DNA of 64,000 nucleotides from Streptomyces asoensis (lineage in GTDB: Bacteria > Actinomycetota > Actinomycetes > Streptomycetales > Streptomycetaceae), in contig NZ_BNEB01000005.1 in NCBI RefSeq assembly GCF_016860545.1, positions 62,001 to 126,000 on the forward strand. Direction: 5' to 3'. A program made the position numbers and the translations under genes. Of this stretch, positions 33,095-41,964 are shown piece by piece (the first letter of the stretch is position 1; the number at the start of each line of letters is the position of its first letter). The notes under the pieces were generated by a model. It did no database searches. It saw only the letters and a list, made by a program, of their open reading frames with translations, and was not told the origin of the DNA.

Positions 33095-33130
33095 CCCGGC
33101 AGAAGTACCGTCGGCCATACTTCTGCCGGG
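33095..33130. promoter_or_regulatory. 13-bp perfect inverted repeat
   Basis: CCCGGCAGAAGTA (33095-33107) and TACTTCTGCCGGG (33118-33130) with a 10-bp spacer lie 42 bp upstream of the NB-ARC regulator start. The AT-richer core (AGAAGTA/TACTTCT) and the location in a divergent promoter suggest an operator, though an RNA hairpin is also possible. Confidence 0.7.
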
Positions 33131-33172
33131 GAGCTCGCATCCGGACGAGCCGGATGATCGGGGACACCGACG

Positions 33173-35509
33173 GTGCGCGACGGCACGCCTTCCACCAGGG
33201 ACTTCGGGCAGCAGCTGCGGAATCTGAGGGTCCGGGCCGCACTGAGCCAGGAGGCGCTGTCGCACGCGGCCGGGGTGAGTGTCAGGGCCCTAGCCGACAT
33301 GGAGCGCGGGCGCACCCGGGGGCCGCAGCGCCGCACCGTGCAGGCGCTGGCCGAGGCACTGGGGCTGGACGACGCCGAGGCGGCGGGCCTGGAACAGTCC
33401 GCCGCCGCGGGGCGCCCGCGTCCCAAGGCCGCCACGGCACCCTCCGGCTCCGGCGTCCTGGGCCTGCCGCGCGACATCCGCGACTTCACCGCGCGTGGCC
33501 CGGCCCTGGACCGGCTGCTGGAACTGGCGGACGACGCCGGGACGGACGGTCCGGCGGTCACCGTGGTCGCCGGTCAACCCGGCCTGGGCAAGACAGCGTT
33601 CGCGGTGCACGCCGCACATCGGCTCGCCCCGCAGTTCCCGGACGGGCAGTTCGCCCTGGACCTGCACGGCATGGATCCGGAGCCGGCCACCCCGCGGGAC
33701 GCGCTGGCACGGCTGCTGGGTGCGGTGGGGGTGGCCGACGCGGCGATCCCGTCCGGCACCGACGACCGCGCCGGACTGTGGCGTGCCCTGGCCGGTGAGC
33801 GGCGCATGCTCCTGCTGCTGGACAACGCCGCCGGAGAGGACCAGGTCGGTCCGCTTCTGCCGGCCACCGGCCCGTCGCTGACGATCGTCACCAGCCGCCA
33901 CGCCCTGGCGGGTCTGGAGTCCGTCCACCGCATCGATCTCGCCCTGCTGCGGCGCGAGGAGGCCGTGGAGCTCCTCACCCGCATCATCGGCCCCGCCCGG
34001 GTCCGGGCCGAGGCGCAGGCCGCACGCGACCTCGCCGACCTGTGCGGACACCTTCCCCTTGCCGTACGGATCGCCGGCCAGCGGCTGCTGAGCCGGCCCC
34101 ACGAACGCCTCTCCAAGCTCGTCGACCGTCTCACCGCCGAGGGCCGCCGACTGGACGGCCTCCAGGCCGGGAACCTCCAGGTGCGTGCCGCCTTCGCGCT
34201 GTCCTACCGGCAACTTCCGGACGGATCACGGACCTTGCTGCGCCGGGCCGCACTGGCCGCGGGAGCGGACTTCAGTCCCGGGACCGCCGCGCTCCTGGCC
34301 GGCTCGACCTACGACGAGGCGGTCGCCCGCGCGGAGGAACTGACCGACGCGGGGCTCCTCCAGAGCGCGCCGGACGCCGAGCGGTACCGCTTCCACGATC
34401 TGCTCCGGCTCTACGCGGCCGAGCTGGTCGACACCGAGGACGGTCCCGAGGTCCGTGCCGCCGCCCTCGCACGGACCGCGGACCGGATCCTGCGCCGGGC
34501 CACCGCCGCCGCGCTCCACTTCGACGTCGACCACGAGCAGAACGCCTCTCACCTGGATCCCGGCCCCGGCCAGGCGCCCACCGGCCGGGACGAGGCACGG
34601 GCCTGGCTGGAGGCCGAGCGGGCCCAGTGGCTCGCCGCCCTGCGCCAGGCGTACGACGCGGGCCACTACCGGCAGGTGCTGGACGCGGCGCGGGCGATGC
34701 ACTGGTTCTCCGACCTCAACCAGCACTGGGAACAGTGGGTGGAGGTCTTCCGGCACTCTTCCGACGCCGCCCGCGCTCTGGGCAGCAGGCAGGAGGAGGC
34801 CGTCCACCTCAACTACCTCGCCTGGGCCTACAACCTCTGCGTGCACGACCCGCACGCCGCGCTGACCGCCGCCGACGGCGCGCTGACGGCGGCCCGCGAG
34901 TGCGCGGACGAGCTCGAACAGGGCTGGGCGCTCGGCTACGCCGCGGGCGCCCTGTACCGGTTGGGCCGCCCGGAGGAGGCCATGGAGCGCCTGCGCGAGG
35001 CGGTGCGCTGCCTTGGCTCGCAGGAGTCTCCACAGGGCCGGCTGGCCGAGCTGACCACCTTGAACACGCTCGGCACGCTCCTGCGCCACACGGGCCGGGC
35101 GGCCGAGGCGCTCGACGTCCACCGCCGCAGTGAGCGGATCTGCCGTGCGGGAGTGCCGGGGCGCACGGACGAGCTCATCGCCCTCTACCTCGCCGTCGTC
35201 CGGCAGCAGATCGGCAACGACCTCGCCGCCCTCGAACGATGGGACGAGGCCGAGACACCGCTGCGGCAGGCTCTCGCCGCCTTCGACGAGGCACAGATGC
35301 CGGTGTGGTCGGAGCAGGCCCGGCTCGACCTGGGGCAGGTGCTGGGCGCCATGGGGCATCCCGAGGCGCGTGCCACACTGCTCACCGCACGCGACGCCCT
35401 CGCCGAGCTGAGAAGCCCGCGCCGGACCGAGGCCGCCGAGGCTCTCGCCGCACTGGGCGAGGCCGGTGCGGGTGCCGACACCGCCGACCGGGTCGGCCGC
35501 CGCCCGTAG
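33173..35509 (+). CDS. XRE-NB-ARC-TPR regulator (AfsR-like)
   Basis: This 778-residue STAND-class regulator has an XRE helix-turn-helix at residues 10-70 (LRNLRVRAALSQEALSHAAG; VRALADMERGRTRGPQRRT). The NB-ARC ATPase from about residue 105 has the P-loop AGQPGLGKTAFAVHAA, Walker B RRMLLLLDNA, sensor IVTSRHALAGL and a GLPLA-equivalent GHLPLAVRIAG. TPR-like repeats run from about residue 470 to the end. The GTG start at 33173 is set by the helix-turn-helix boundary. Unlike AfsR it lacks the SARP domain. Such proteins switch on by nucleotide exchange after a signal reaches the TPR part. The secreted deacetylase gene across the palindrome is a plausible target. Confidence 0.92.
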   Translation: MRDGTPSTRDFGQQLRNLRVRAALSQEALSHAAGVSVRALADMERGRTRGPQRRTVQALAEALGLDDAEAAGLEQSAAAGRPRPKAATAPSGSGVLGLPRDIRDFTARGPALDRLLELADDAGTDGPAVTVVAGQPGLGKTAFAVHAAHRLAPQFPDGQFALDLHGMDPEPATPRDALARLLGAVGVADAAIPSGTDDRAGLWRALAGERRMLLLLDNAAGEDQVGPLLPATGPSLTIVTSRHALAGLESVHRIDLALLRREEAVELLTRIIGPARVRAEAQAARDLADLCGHLPLAVRIAGQRLLSRPHERLSKLVDRLTAEGRRLDGLQAGNLQVRAAFALSYRQLPDGSRTLLRRAALAAGADFSPGTAALLAGSTYDEAVARAEELTDAGLLQSAPDAERYRFHDLLRLYAAELVDTEDGPEVRAAALARTADRILRRATAAALHFDVDHEQNASHLDPGPGQAPTGRDEARAWLEAERAQWLAALRQAYDAGHYRQVLDAARAMHWFSDLNQHWEQWVEVFRHSSDAARALGSRQEEAVHLNYLAWAYNLCVHDPHAALTAADGALTAARECADELEQGWALGYAAGALYRLGRPEEAMERLREAVRCLGSQESPQGRLAELTTLNTLGTLLRHTGRAAEALDVHRRSERICRAGVPGRTDELIALYLAVVRQQIGNDLAALERWDEAETPLRQALAAFDEAQMPVWSEQARLDLGQVLGAMGHPEARATLLTARDALAELRSPRRTEAAEALAALGEAGAGADTADRVGRRP

Positions 35510-35526
35510 CGCGGCGGCCGGACGGA

Positions 35527-35904
35527 TCAGCTCGCGGTGGGCCAGCCCCGCAGCAGGGCGGCGATCCGCCCTGCGGTGCAGGCCGGGTCGAGCAGCAGGT
35601 CCCTGAGGGCGACGACGTCCTCGCGGGCCGGTTTCACGGTGATCCCGGCGGCTTCCAGGTACATGACGCCCGACGCGGCGGCGACCGCCAGGTTCGAGCG
35701 CTCCAGCCAGCGGCAGCGGCCCAGCGTGTGCATGAGGGCGGCGGCTTTGGCGTAGGGGCCGTCGTAGACGGGCTGCTCGAACAGCTCGGCCCGGTGGCGG
35801 GCGACCGCCGAGACAGGAACGCCGTAGTCGTCGGGGGCCGGGTCGTCGGCTCCGGCGGCCTCGGCGACCTGGAGGATCCAGGGGACGTCGATGTGCAGGT
35901 CCAT
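35527..35904 (-). CDS. Fic/Doc-family toxin-like protein with degenerate catalytic motif
   Basis: This 125-residue protein has Doc-type helices: DYGVPVSAVARHRAELFEQPVY, then YAKAAALMHTLGRCRWLERSNLAVAA. Aligned with the Fic signature HPLxDGNKR, the catalytic His is Arg, DG is RS, and the final KR is LA; only the Asn is kept. The same ERSN form recurs in an actinobacterial subfamily, so it is not a random mutation. AMPylation or phosphorylation by the classic mechanism is therefore doubtful. The ATG overlaps the antitoxin stop by one base (TGATG), so the genes are coupled. Confidence 0.82.
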   Translation of the reverse strand: MDLHIDVPWILQVAEAAGADDPAPDDYGVPVSAVARHRAELFEQPVYDGPYAKAAALMHTLGRCRWLERSNLAVAAASGVMYLEAAGITVKPAREDVVALRDLLLDPACTAGRIAALLRGWPTAS

Positions 35905-36143
35905 CAGGCTGCGTGCGCTCCCCGGGTGGTCCGCTGGGCCTGCTCGGCCTCGTCGAAGACCGTCTGGTGTTCGGCCAGGAAGCGGGCGGCCGCGTCCACG
36001 GCACGGGCCCGCAGGCCGCTGGTGTCGTCCTGCACGAGCCGGGCGAGGTAGTCGCCGATGCTCAGTCCGAGGTCGGCGGCGCGCTTCTTGGCGAGCTCCG
36101 CCACGTCCTCGTCCACGCGCGCCCCTAGTTGTGTCTTCGCCAT
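35904..36143 (-). CDS. ribbon-helix-helix antitoxin
   Basis: This 79-residue protein has an N-terminal RHH DNA-binding segment (TQLGARVDEDVAELAKKRAADLGLSIGDYLARLV core) and a helical toxin-binding tail (ARFLAEHQTVFDEAEQ). The ATG at 36143 lies 7 bp from a perfect palindrome that it probably binds. The order antitoxin then toxin with overlapping codons is the classical arrangement. It should neutralise the downstream Fic/Doc-like protein. Confidence 0.88.
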   Translation of the reverse strand: MAKTQLGARVDEDVAELAKKRAADLGLSIGDYLARLVQDDTSGLRARAVDAAARFLAEHQTVFDEAEQAQRTTRGAHAA

Positions 36144-36150
36144 ACCCGCA

Positions 36151-36168
36151 TGGTAACAACTGTTACCA
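36151..36168. promoter_or_regulatory. toxin-antitoxin operator
   Basis: TGGTAACAACTGTTACCA is a perfect palindrome of 8-bp arms around AC, directly upstream of the antitoxin start. It fits autoregulation by the RHH antitoxin. Confidence 0.75.
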
Positions 36169-36221
36169 CCGAAGGGAACGGCGGCCATGCGGCGGCCGTG
36201 CGGCGCTCAGCGCGCCGCATG

Positions 36222-36797
36222 TCATTCGGCGCGGGCGGGCGATCGAAGGTCGTCGTCCAGTATGCGCATCAGCTCACCGACCCGGCCTCCGCCGCCCGGT
36301 GCCGCCGGGAAGCGCTTCAGTACGTGCACGACGGCCGGTGACGCGCGGCGCGCGGCTCGCCCGACGTGTTCGGCGCCCGCTTGCGGACCTCGGCCGGCCA
36401 CGGTCTCGGCCGCTGCGGCGGCGTGAGCGGCGGCTCCGAGGATGTGTTTGACCTGGGTGGCCTCGGCCAGGGGATGCAGGTAGGCGGCGGCCGCGGCGGA
36501 CATGGCCGCCCGCGCCGCCTCGCCCGCCGCGAGCGTCTGCGCGCCGCCGGCCGCCTTGAGCGCCGCCCACGCCGTGTCGCGAAGGGCCTTGCCCCGCTCA
36601 CCGCCGCGGGCGAACTCCCAGGCGGCTTCGACGGCCGCCCTGGGCCGGGAGTCGCCGGGCTGATCGGCCTCGAACACCGCGAGCACCGTTTCCGCGCAGG
36701 CGGCGGCGAACGCGGTGACCGCGCGAAGGTCCTGCTTGCTCAGCTCGATCGCCCGCTCGTCCCCTGCCACGGCGACATCATCGATCAGTCCCCTCAC
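36222..36797 (-). CDS. Imm5-like predicted immunity protein
   Basis: This 191-residue, almost wholly helical, Ala-rich protein has the layout of Imm5-like predicted immunity proteins: LSKQDLRAVTAFAAACAETVLAVFE, then ARAAMSAAAAAYLHPLAEATQVKHILGAAAHAA and a VVHVLKRFPAAPGGGGRVGELMRILDDDLR tail (each quoted here in part). It has no signal peptide. These proteins are sometimes annotated as SbcC-like in error. The cognate toxin is not adjacent, so it may be an orphan defending against a neighbour's toxin. Confidence 0.6.
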   Translation of the reverse strand: MRGLIDDVAVAGDERAIELSKQDLRAVTAFAAACAETVLAVFEADQPGDSRPRAAVEAAWEFARGGERGKALRDTAWAALKAAGGAQTLAAGEAARAAMSAAAAAYLHPLAEATQVKHILGAAAHAAAAAETVAGRGPQAGAEHVGRAARRASPAVVHVLKRFPAAPGGGGRVGELMRILDDDLRSPARAE

Positions 36798-36972
36798 GGA
36801 ACGCGAATCCGGCGGGCGATCACATCCGGAATCGACGACACCGGCATCCGTCGCCCTGACCTGGCCCGGACCGGCCCGGCCTCTGAGGTGAGCCCCGCAC
36901 CGGCCTCGCGAGACGGACCGTGGCCGTGGGCCGGCGCCGGAGCCGGCCCACGGTCGTGACGAGGGCGCGGGA

Positions 36973-38058
36973 TCAGAAGAACCGCGAGTAGTACTCCTGG
37001 ATCTTGGGGAGTCTGCGCAGAGCCTCCTTCTGCTGGGGGTAGGCGGTGACGAGATACTCGATCCGCCTCTCCAGTTCCGCCTTGGGCGCCTGGTCCTGGC
37101 TCGCGAACTTGGCTTTGAGGTAGCCGCAGAACGTCGTGATGGTCTTCAGTTCCGCGTTCTGGGCGGCACGGGCGCAGAGGACGCCCGTGACGCCGAGCGA
37201 CCAGGCTTGCGGGAACTGAGCCTGCTTGCAGTCGAGTTTGTCCATGCCCTGGACCCAGGCGCTGCCCATCACGACTCCCGAGTGCACGTTCTGACCGATC
37301 GTCACCGTGCCGCCAGGAAGGCGGACGGTGCCTTTGGTGCTGAGGGTCGGCATCAGCGAGGACACCCAGGCGGCCGTGCAGTACGAGACGCCCCAGTTGA
37401 TCTCCCCGAACGCATCGCTCCTGGCGATCGCGCGGATGATGTCCACCGGCGTGTCGAGCTTCCCGAACGAGCACGTCCACACGAGGTTGCCGGCCGCCTC
37501 GAGGGCGTTGTAGCCGCTCTCCTGCGCGTCGGGCTCGACGCCGTGGATCTGCTGGACCGTCACGTCGGCGTCCTGCCGTTGCAGCCAGCCCTTGAGCACG
37601 TGGTCCGCGCTCGTGATGTGGATCTTGCCGCCGGACACGAACACGCGCCGGCGGACGCCGTCGACCGTCGCGAAGACGGGCACGCCGGCATAGAAGAGGC
37701 CGTTGTCGTCCGATGTGAGGAGCTTGGTGTCGAAGGCCGGTTCGGGGGTGCCGTTCCCGATCGCGGCAAGACAGGCCGCGCCGACGGTCTTCAGCCCGTC
37801 GCCGTTCAGGACCTGGAGGTTCTGCCGGGGGTCCTGGAACTTCGGTGCCGCGAGATCGAGTTGCGGGAAGGCCACCTGCAACGCTGAGCGGAAGGCGGCG
37901 ATCTCACCGTGCAGGCGTAAGGCGGTCAGAAGACGGGTCAGGTGCCCGTGCTCGGCCATGGCCGTGAGTTCCCGGGTGATCGCGGCGGTGTCGGGGGTCC
38001 CTGCGGTGAACCAGGCCAGGAGATGCGGGTAGGGCGGAGCGGAGGTGTGGACGCTCAT
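36973..38058 (-). CDS. hypothetical protein (361 aa), unrecognised
   Basis: I do not recognise this protein. It has no signal peptide or membrane segment. The first 70 residues are helical (ITRELTAMAEHGHLTRLLTALRLHG) and the rest is mixed: a beta-rich stretch (LFYAGVPVFATVDGVRRRVFVSGGKIHITS) and an aromatic/cysteine-containing core (NLVWTCSFGKLDTPVDIIRAI; GVSYCTAAWVSSL; VVMGSAWVQGMDKLDCKQAQ). The C-terminus is basic and helical. ATG 38058 was chosen over a start at 38226 because the extension reads as low-complexity. The DNA downstream is adjacent to the Imm5-like gene, which raises the possibility of an effector, but there is no direct evidence. Confidence 0.7.
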   Translation of the reverse strand: MSVHTSAPPYPHLLAWFTAGTPDTAAITRELTAMAEHGHLTRLLTALRLHGEIAAFRSALQVAFPQLDLAAPKFQDPRQNLQVLNGDGLKTVGAACLAAIGNGTPEPAFDTKLLTSDDNGLFYAGVPVFATVDGVRRRVFVSGGKIHITSADHVLKGWLQRQDADVTVQQIHGVEPDAQESGYNALEAAGNLVWTCSFGKLDTPVDIIRAIARSDAFGEINWGVSYCTAAWVSSLMPTLSTKGTVRLPGGTVTIGQNVHSGVVMGSAWVQGMDKLDCKQAQFPQAWSLGVTGVLCARAAQNAELKTITTFCGYLKAKFASQDQAPKAELERRIEYLVTAYPQQKEALRRLPKIQEYYSRFF

Positions 38059-38539
38059 CGTCTTCCCTTCGGGTGAACACGCCGTCGGCGGTTGCTTCGG
38101 CCCGCACCGAGCAGTCACGGGCGGCCGTCCACGAAGGCGTGAGCGCGCGGTGCCGACGGCGGCCGTCCCGCCCCCGGCAGTCGCGAGACGTTCGTCCCGG
38201 TCCACCCGCCTGGGCGCGCACGGCATCCGGCCCCCCCGGCACGTCGTCGTCCCCCTCGTCAGGTCGCGGACCGTGTCCGCGGGCCTCCCCCGGCACGCGA
38301 AAGGGCATCACACCAGTGCGAGTCCGCGGCGCACGCGGCGAACTCCCCCGGTGAATCAGTCCCCTCGCGCGGTAATGCCGCTTTCCTGCTCGACGTGGCC
38401 ATTCACCCTCATTGTCCCCCTTCGAACCTGTAACCGGCAATGAGGGGGCGGTGGTTCGACGGCGCACACCGGGAGCGCGCGGACGTGCGACCGCCCGTCG
38501 CACACCGCTTCCGCGGACGGTCTCCGCCCGTAGCCGCCG
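38059..38539. other. 481-bp gene-free region with an inverted repeat
   Basis: No supported gene. CCCTCATTG (38406-38414) and CAATGAGGG (38438-38446) form a 9-bp inverted repeat across 23 bp. It could be the terminator of the MEDS operon or a control site for the 38058 gene. Confidence 0.5.
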
Positions 38540-39514
38540 TCAGCCCTGCCGGGGGACGTCGGTGTGCAGGCGGATCACGGTTCCCTTGTCCTGGCTGGAG
38601 CGGATCTCGACCAGGTCGCACAGCTGGTGGGCGAGCCACAGGCCGCGGCCGCCGATCTGGTCGGCGGTGGGGCGGGTGCGCCCGGCCATCGGGTCGGGGA
38701 TGTAGCCGGCGTCGCGGAACTCGCACACGAACGCCGACTCCTGCTCCTGGGTCCAGGTGCGCAGGGTCCCGCTGCCCCCGCCGTGGCGGATGCTGTTGGT
38801 GGCGATCTCCGTGACGGCGACGGCGAGCTTGCGCTGCTGCTCCTCGGTGACGCCCGCGTCCGAGGCGCACTGGGCCACCTTGGAACGGATCGCGGCCAGG
38901 TCACCGTGCGTGTAGGTGAGCTCCTGGAAGGGATCGCACGGGGCGAGCAGGACGTCGAAGGGGTAGTCCGGGGCGCTCAGGTAGCCCTCGTTGCGCACGT
39001 AGTGGCCGTCCTGACGGATCAGCGGGTGGCAGCGCGACAGGTACCGCAGGGCCTCTTCGTCCTCGTCCGCCGCGTCGTAGGGGCACAGCATGGACCGGGC
39101 GGAGCTGCGCGCGAAGGCCCGGTTCAGCAGCCACTCGTGATAGCGCAATTCGGACAGGTGTGCGACGCTGCGGGCCTCGCGCCAGGCCGTCTCGCCGATG
39201 CCGCGGACCGGCCTGTCGCCCTCGCCGTGCTCCTTCATCCAGGCCACCCAGGCCCCCACCAGACGCCCCGGGTTCGGTCCGGGTGTGGTGGTGTCGACGA
39301 AGGTGACGGCGGGCTCGTCGGCGAGTTCGCCGCGCAGGAGCGAGACCTTGTCCTCGGGGACGGCGACGACCACGGCCTCGCCGCCTTCCAGGGCCTCGTG
39401 GATGTAGTCCAGGGTCCCCGACAGGAACTGCGCGTCTCCGCGGTACGGGTAGAGCTCGTGGCGGAATCCGGGCTTCGTCGGGCCGGACTGCTGCGCAGGC
39501 GACGGCGCGCTCAT
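38540..39514 (-). CDS. MEDS-domain anti-sigma-type ATPase (serine kinase)
   Basis: This 324-residue protein has residues 15-185 as a MEDS domain, the DcmR-type sensory fold: FRHELYPYRGDAQFLSGTLDYIHEALEGGEAVVVAVPE and later RYHEWLLNRAFA (quoted in part). The C-terminal HATPase_c module has the N-box VTEIATNSIRHGGG and G1 PDPMAGRTRPTADQIGGRGLWLAHQL, as in SpoIIAB/RsbW-like kinases. It would phosphorylate or bind a STAS antagonist. The ATG at 39514 overlaps the stop of the MEDS-STAS gene (ATGA), so the pair is made together. Confidence 0.88.
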   Translation of the reverse strand: MSAPSPAQQSGPTKPGFRHELYPYRGDAQFLSGTLDYIHEALEGGEAVVVAVPEDKVSLLRGELADEPAVTFVDTTTPGPNPGRLVGAWVAWMKEHGEGDRPVRGIGETAWREARSVAHLSELRYHEWLLNRAFARSSARSMLCPYDAADEDEEALRYLSRCHPLIRQDGHYVRNEGYLSAPDYPFDVLLAPCDPFQELTYTHGDLAAIRSKVAQCASDAGVTEEQQRKLAVAVTEIATNSIRHGGGSGTLRTWTQEQESAFVCEFRDAGYIPDPMAGRTRPTADQIGGRGLWLAHQLCDLVEIRSSQDKGTVIRLHTDVPRQG

Positions 39515-40317
39515 GCGGCCATCACCACCGGCAGGCCGGCGCCCGCGTAACCGGCGAGCTCCCAGCACAAGCGTACGGTCTCGTTGGCGCCCTCGACGAC
39601 GACGCGGCGTTCGGGCATGTGGCGGGCGGCGTCGACGAGGGCGTGCATCCCGGCGGCGTCGATCATGTCCAGGGTGTCGAAACGCAGGCTCACTCTCGGC
39701 GCGCATCGCAGGGCCGCCCGTACCGCGGCGTTGAACGCGTTCGCGCACTCCGAATCGATCACTCCGTCAACGCTCCAGCTGTCGGCCCCCGTGCTGTACA
39801 TCCGGAAAGCCGGACGTTCAGCGCGTCTGCCCATCTCGTGCGGATGCACACATGCCACGTGTTCCAGCGTAGGCGCGTCCCACTGGGACGGTCTGAAAGC
39901 GCACACCACGATGGCGTTGCTCTCCGAGGCGAACTCGTCGAGGCCCAGTTCCTGGGCCACCAGCTCCTCGGCACCGCCGGGAGCGTGATCGGGCACCCGC
40001 TCGGTGAGCACGCGCACCGACCGGTAGCCCTCACGGACGGCGGTGCGGGCCTCGCGGCGCACCGCGGCCAGGACGGAGTCGGTGTCCGCGGCCCGCGGCA
40101 GGTCGAGGATCACCGAGGCGGACGGCACCGCCGCGCGCGGAAGTCCGGAGGCTGCCCCGGCAGAACCGACCACGACGATCTTGTCGCCGTACAGGGCACC
40201 GTCCGCGACGAAGGCCAGGACGTCGACGGGAGAGGTGACAGCCGGGCCGGTGTGCCAGCAGACGTGGTCGCCGAGCTCGACGTCGTCGAACGTGGCCAAC
40301 GTCCGCGCCGCTCTCAC
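39511..40317 (-). CDS. MEDS-STAS fusion (anti-sigma antagonist)
   Basis: This 268-residue protein has residues 10-160 as a MEDS domain (FDDVELGDHVCWHTGPAV; ADGALYGDKIVVVGSAG) and residues 170-268 as a STAS domain (WSVDGVIDSECANAFNAAVRAAL; VSLRFDTLDMIDAAGMHALVDAA in part). The Asp-Ala-Ala-Gly stretch replaces the phosphorylatable Ser of SpoIIAA (usual D-S-S/T-G), so phosphorylation at the classic site may not occur. The GTG start at 40317 has AAGGGGA seven bases upstream; ATG 40353 is the alternative. The partner is the coupled MEDS-ATPase. Confidence 0.85.
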   Translation of the reverse strand: MRAARTLATFDDVELGDHVCWHTGPAVTSPVDVLAFVADGALYGDKIVVVGSAGAASGLPRAAVPSASVILDLPRAADTDSVLAAVRREARTAVREGYRSVRVLTERVPDHAPGGAEELVAQELGLDEFASESNAIVVCAFRPSQWDAPTLEHVACVHPHEMGRRAERPAFRMYSTGADSWSVDGVIDSECANAFNAAVRAALRCAPRVSLRFDTLDMIDAAGMHALVDAARHMPERRVVVEGANETVRLCWELAGYAGAGLPVVMAA

Positions 40318-40499
40318 GTGATCCCCTTTTCGGCCGTCCGACACGTCTCTCATCTCAGACAGTACTAGTCCGGCCGGGTGATCGTAGAGCGCGACACAGT
40401 GCCGGAGGTTGCCGTACACCACGCGATCGGCTCCTCACGCGCTGTCGTCCGGCCGTCGCGGGGAGCGCCCGAGGCGTCGCGGGCCGGCCGCGGCCGGCG

Positions 40500-41714
40500 T
40501 CAGGGTGCCGGGACCTGCCGGGTCTCTTGGGCGGATCCGGTCTGCGACGAGGTGATCACGTCGGAGGTCCCGCCGGGCCGGTCCGTGCGGCCCGAGAGGA
40601 AGGCCAGGCCGAGGCCGCCCGCGGCCAGCGCCGCGCCGACCAGGGCGGGCGAGGCCCAGCCCCAGCCGGCCGAGATGGCCAGGCCGCCCAGCCAGGCACC
40701 GCCGGCGTTGGCCAGGTTGAAGGCGGAGTGGTTGGAGGCCGCCGCCATCGTCGGCGCGTCCTTCGCCTTGGCCATGAGCAGCATCTGCACGGGAGTGGTG
40801 ACCAGAGCGCCCATCGCGCCCATGACGACGAGCGTCAGCAGCGCGGGGACGATGCTGTGGACCGTGAAGTAGAACGTCACGAGCGTCGCGCCGAGCAGGG
40901 CGAGCCCGCCGTACAGCGTGGGGCGCAGGGCGCGGTCGGTCAGCGGGCCCGCGATCAGCGTGCCCAGCGTCATGCCGACGCCGTAGAGCGCCAGGACCCA
41001 GGTGGTCGAGGAGTCGGCCAGGCCCGTGAGGTGCGTCAGGATCGGCACCAGGTAGCTGTAGACGGCGAAGAAGCCGCCGAATCCGACGACGGCGACGGCG
41101 AGGCCCAGGGCGACCTGCCGGTTGCCCATCGCGCGCAGCTCGTGACGGATGCCGGCCACATTGCCGCGGGGCTGGTGGGGGACGAAGGCGGCCAGTGCGG
41201 CGAGGGCGATCAGTCCGATGACGGCGACGGCGCAGTAGGCCCAGCGCCAGCCCAGCTGCTGCCCGAGGGCGGTGCCGGCCGGGACGCCGACGATGTTGGC
41301 GATGGTGAGTCCGAGGAACATCCTCGACACGGCCCGTCCGGCGCGGTCGGGGGCCACGAGCCGGGAGGCCACGACGGCGCCCACGCCGAACAGCGCTCCG
41401 TGCGGCAGGCCCGCCAGGAAGCGCGCGGCGAACAGCCAGCCGAAGCCGGGAGCGAGGGCGGAGGCGATGTTGCCGATCACGAACAGCGCGGACAGCAAGA
41501 GCAGGAGCTGCTTGTGGGCGATGCGCGCGCCGATGCCCGTGAGCAGCGGGGCGCCGACGACCACGCCGAGCGCGTAGGCGGAGACGATGTTGCCGGCGTG
41601 CGGGACGGACACACCGACCCCGTCGGCGATCTGGGGCAGCAGCCCCATCGTGGCGAACTCGGTGGTGCCGATGCCGAACGCGACGAGGGCGAGGGCCAGC
41701 AGGGCCAGTGGCAT
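40500..41714 (-). CDS. MFS transporter, DHA1 family
   Basis: This 404-residue protein has twelve predicted membrane helices. The opening MPLALLALALVAFGIGTTEFATMGLLPQIADGVGVSV (in part) is characteristic of the AraJ/YdhP/Cmx-like drug-proton antiporters. The family motif A region reads LTGIGARIAHKQLLLLL, and motif C is in helix 5 (GLTIANIVGVPAGTALG). Role: export of small compounds by proton exchange. ATG 41714 was preferred because the upstream extension of the frame is not hydrophobic. It has no regulator beside it. Confidence 0.93.
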   Translation of the reverse strand: MPLALLALALVAFGIGTTEFATMGLLPQIADGVGVSVPHAGNIVSAYALGVVVGAPLLTGIGARIAHKQLLLLLSALFVIGNIASALAPGFGWLFAARFLAGLPHGALFGVGAVVASRLVAPDRAGRAVSRMFLGLTIANIVGVPAGTALGQQLGWRWAYCAVAVIGLIALAALAAFVPHQPRGNVAGIRHELRAMGNRQVALGLAVAVVGFGGFFAVYSYLVPILTHLTGLADSSTTWVLALYGVGMTLGTLIAGPLTDRALRPTLYGGLALLGATLVTFYFTVHSIVPALLTLVVMGAMGALVTTPVQMLLMAKAKDAPTMAAASNHSAFNLANAGGAWLGGLAISAGWGWASPALVGAALAAGGLGLAFLSGRTDRPGGTSDVITSSQTGSAQETRQVPAP

Positions 41715-41964
41715 GGAGCGGGAGTACCTTTCACGGGCGGCGGTTTCCGGATGCGGCGGAGCAGGCGGGGACGTGGTTCGTCCTGCTCCTGTGGTCCGTC
41801 GCGACCGGCCACCATTGCCCGGTGCGCCCCCCGAGGCAGGGGAGGCCCACAACCGGTGCAGCGCGCGAGGCGGCGTCACGCATTCCGGATCCGGCCGAAA
41901 AAAGCCGTGTCCTGCATCACAGCGCCCGATGGCGTGCCGGCAGGCCGGGCCGCACTGTCCCGCC

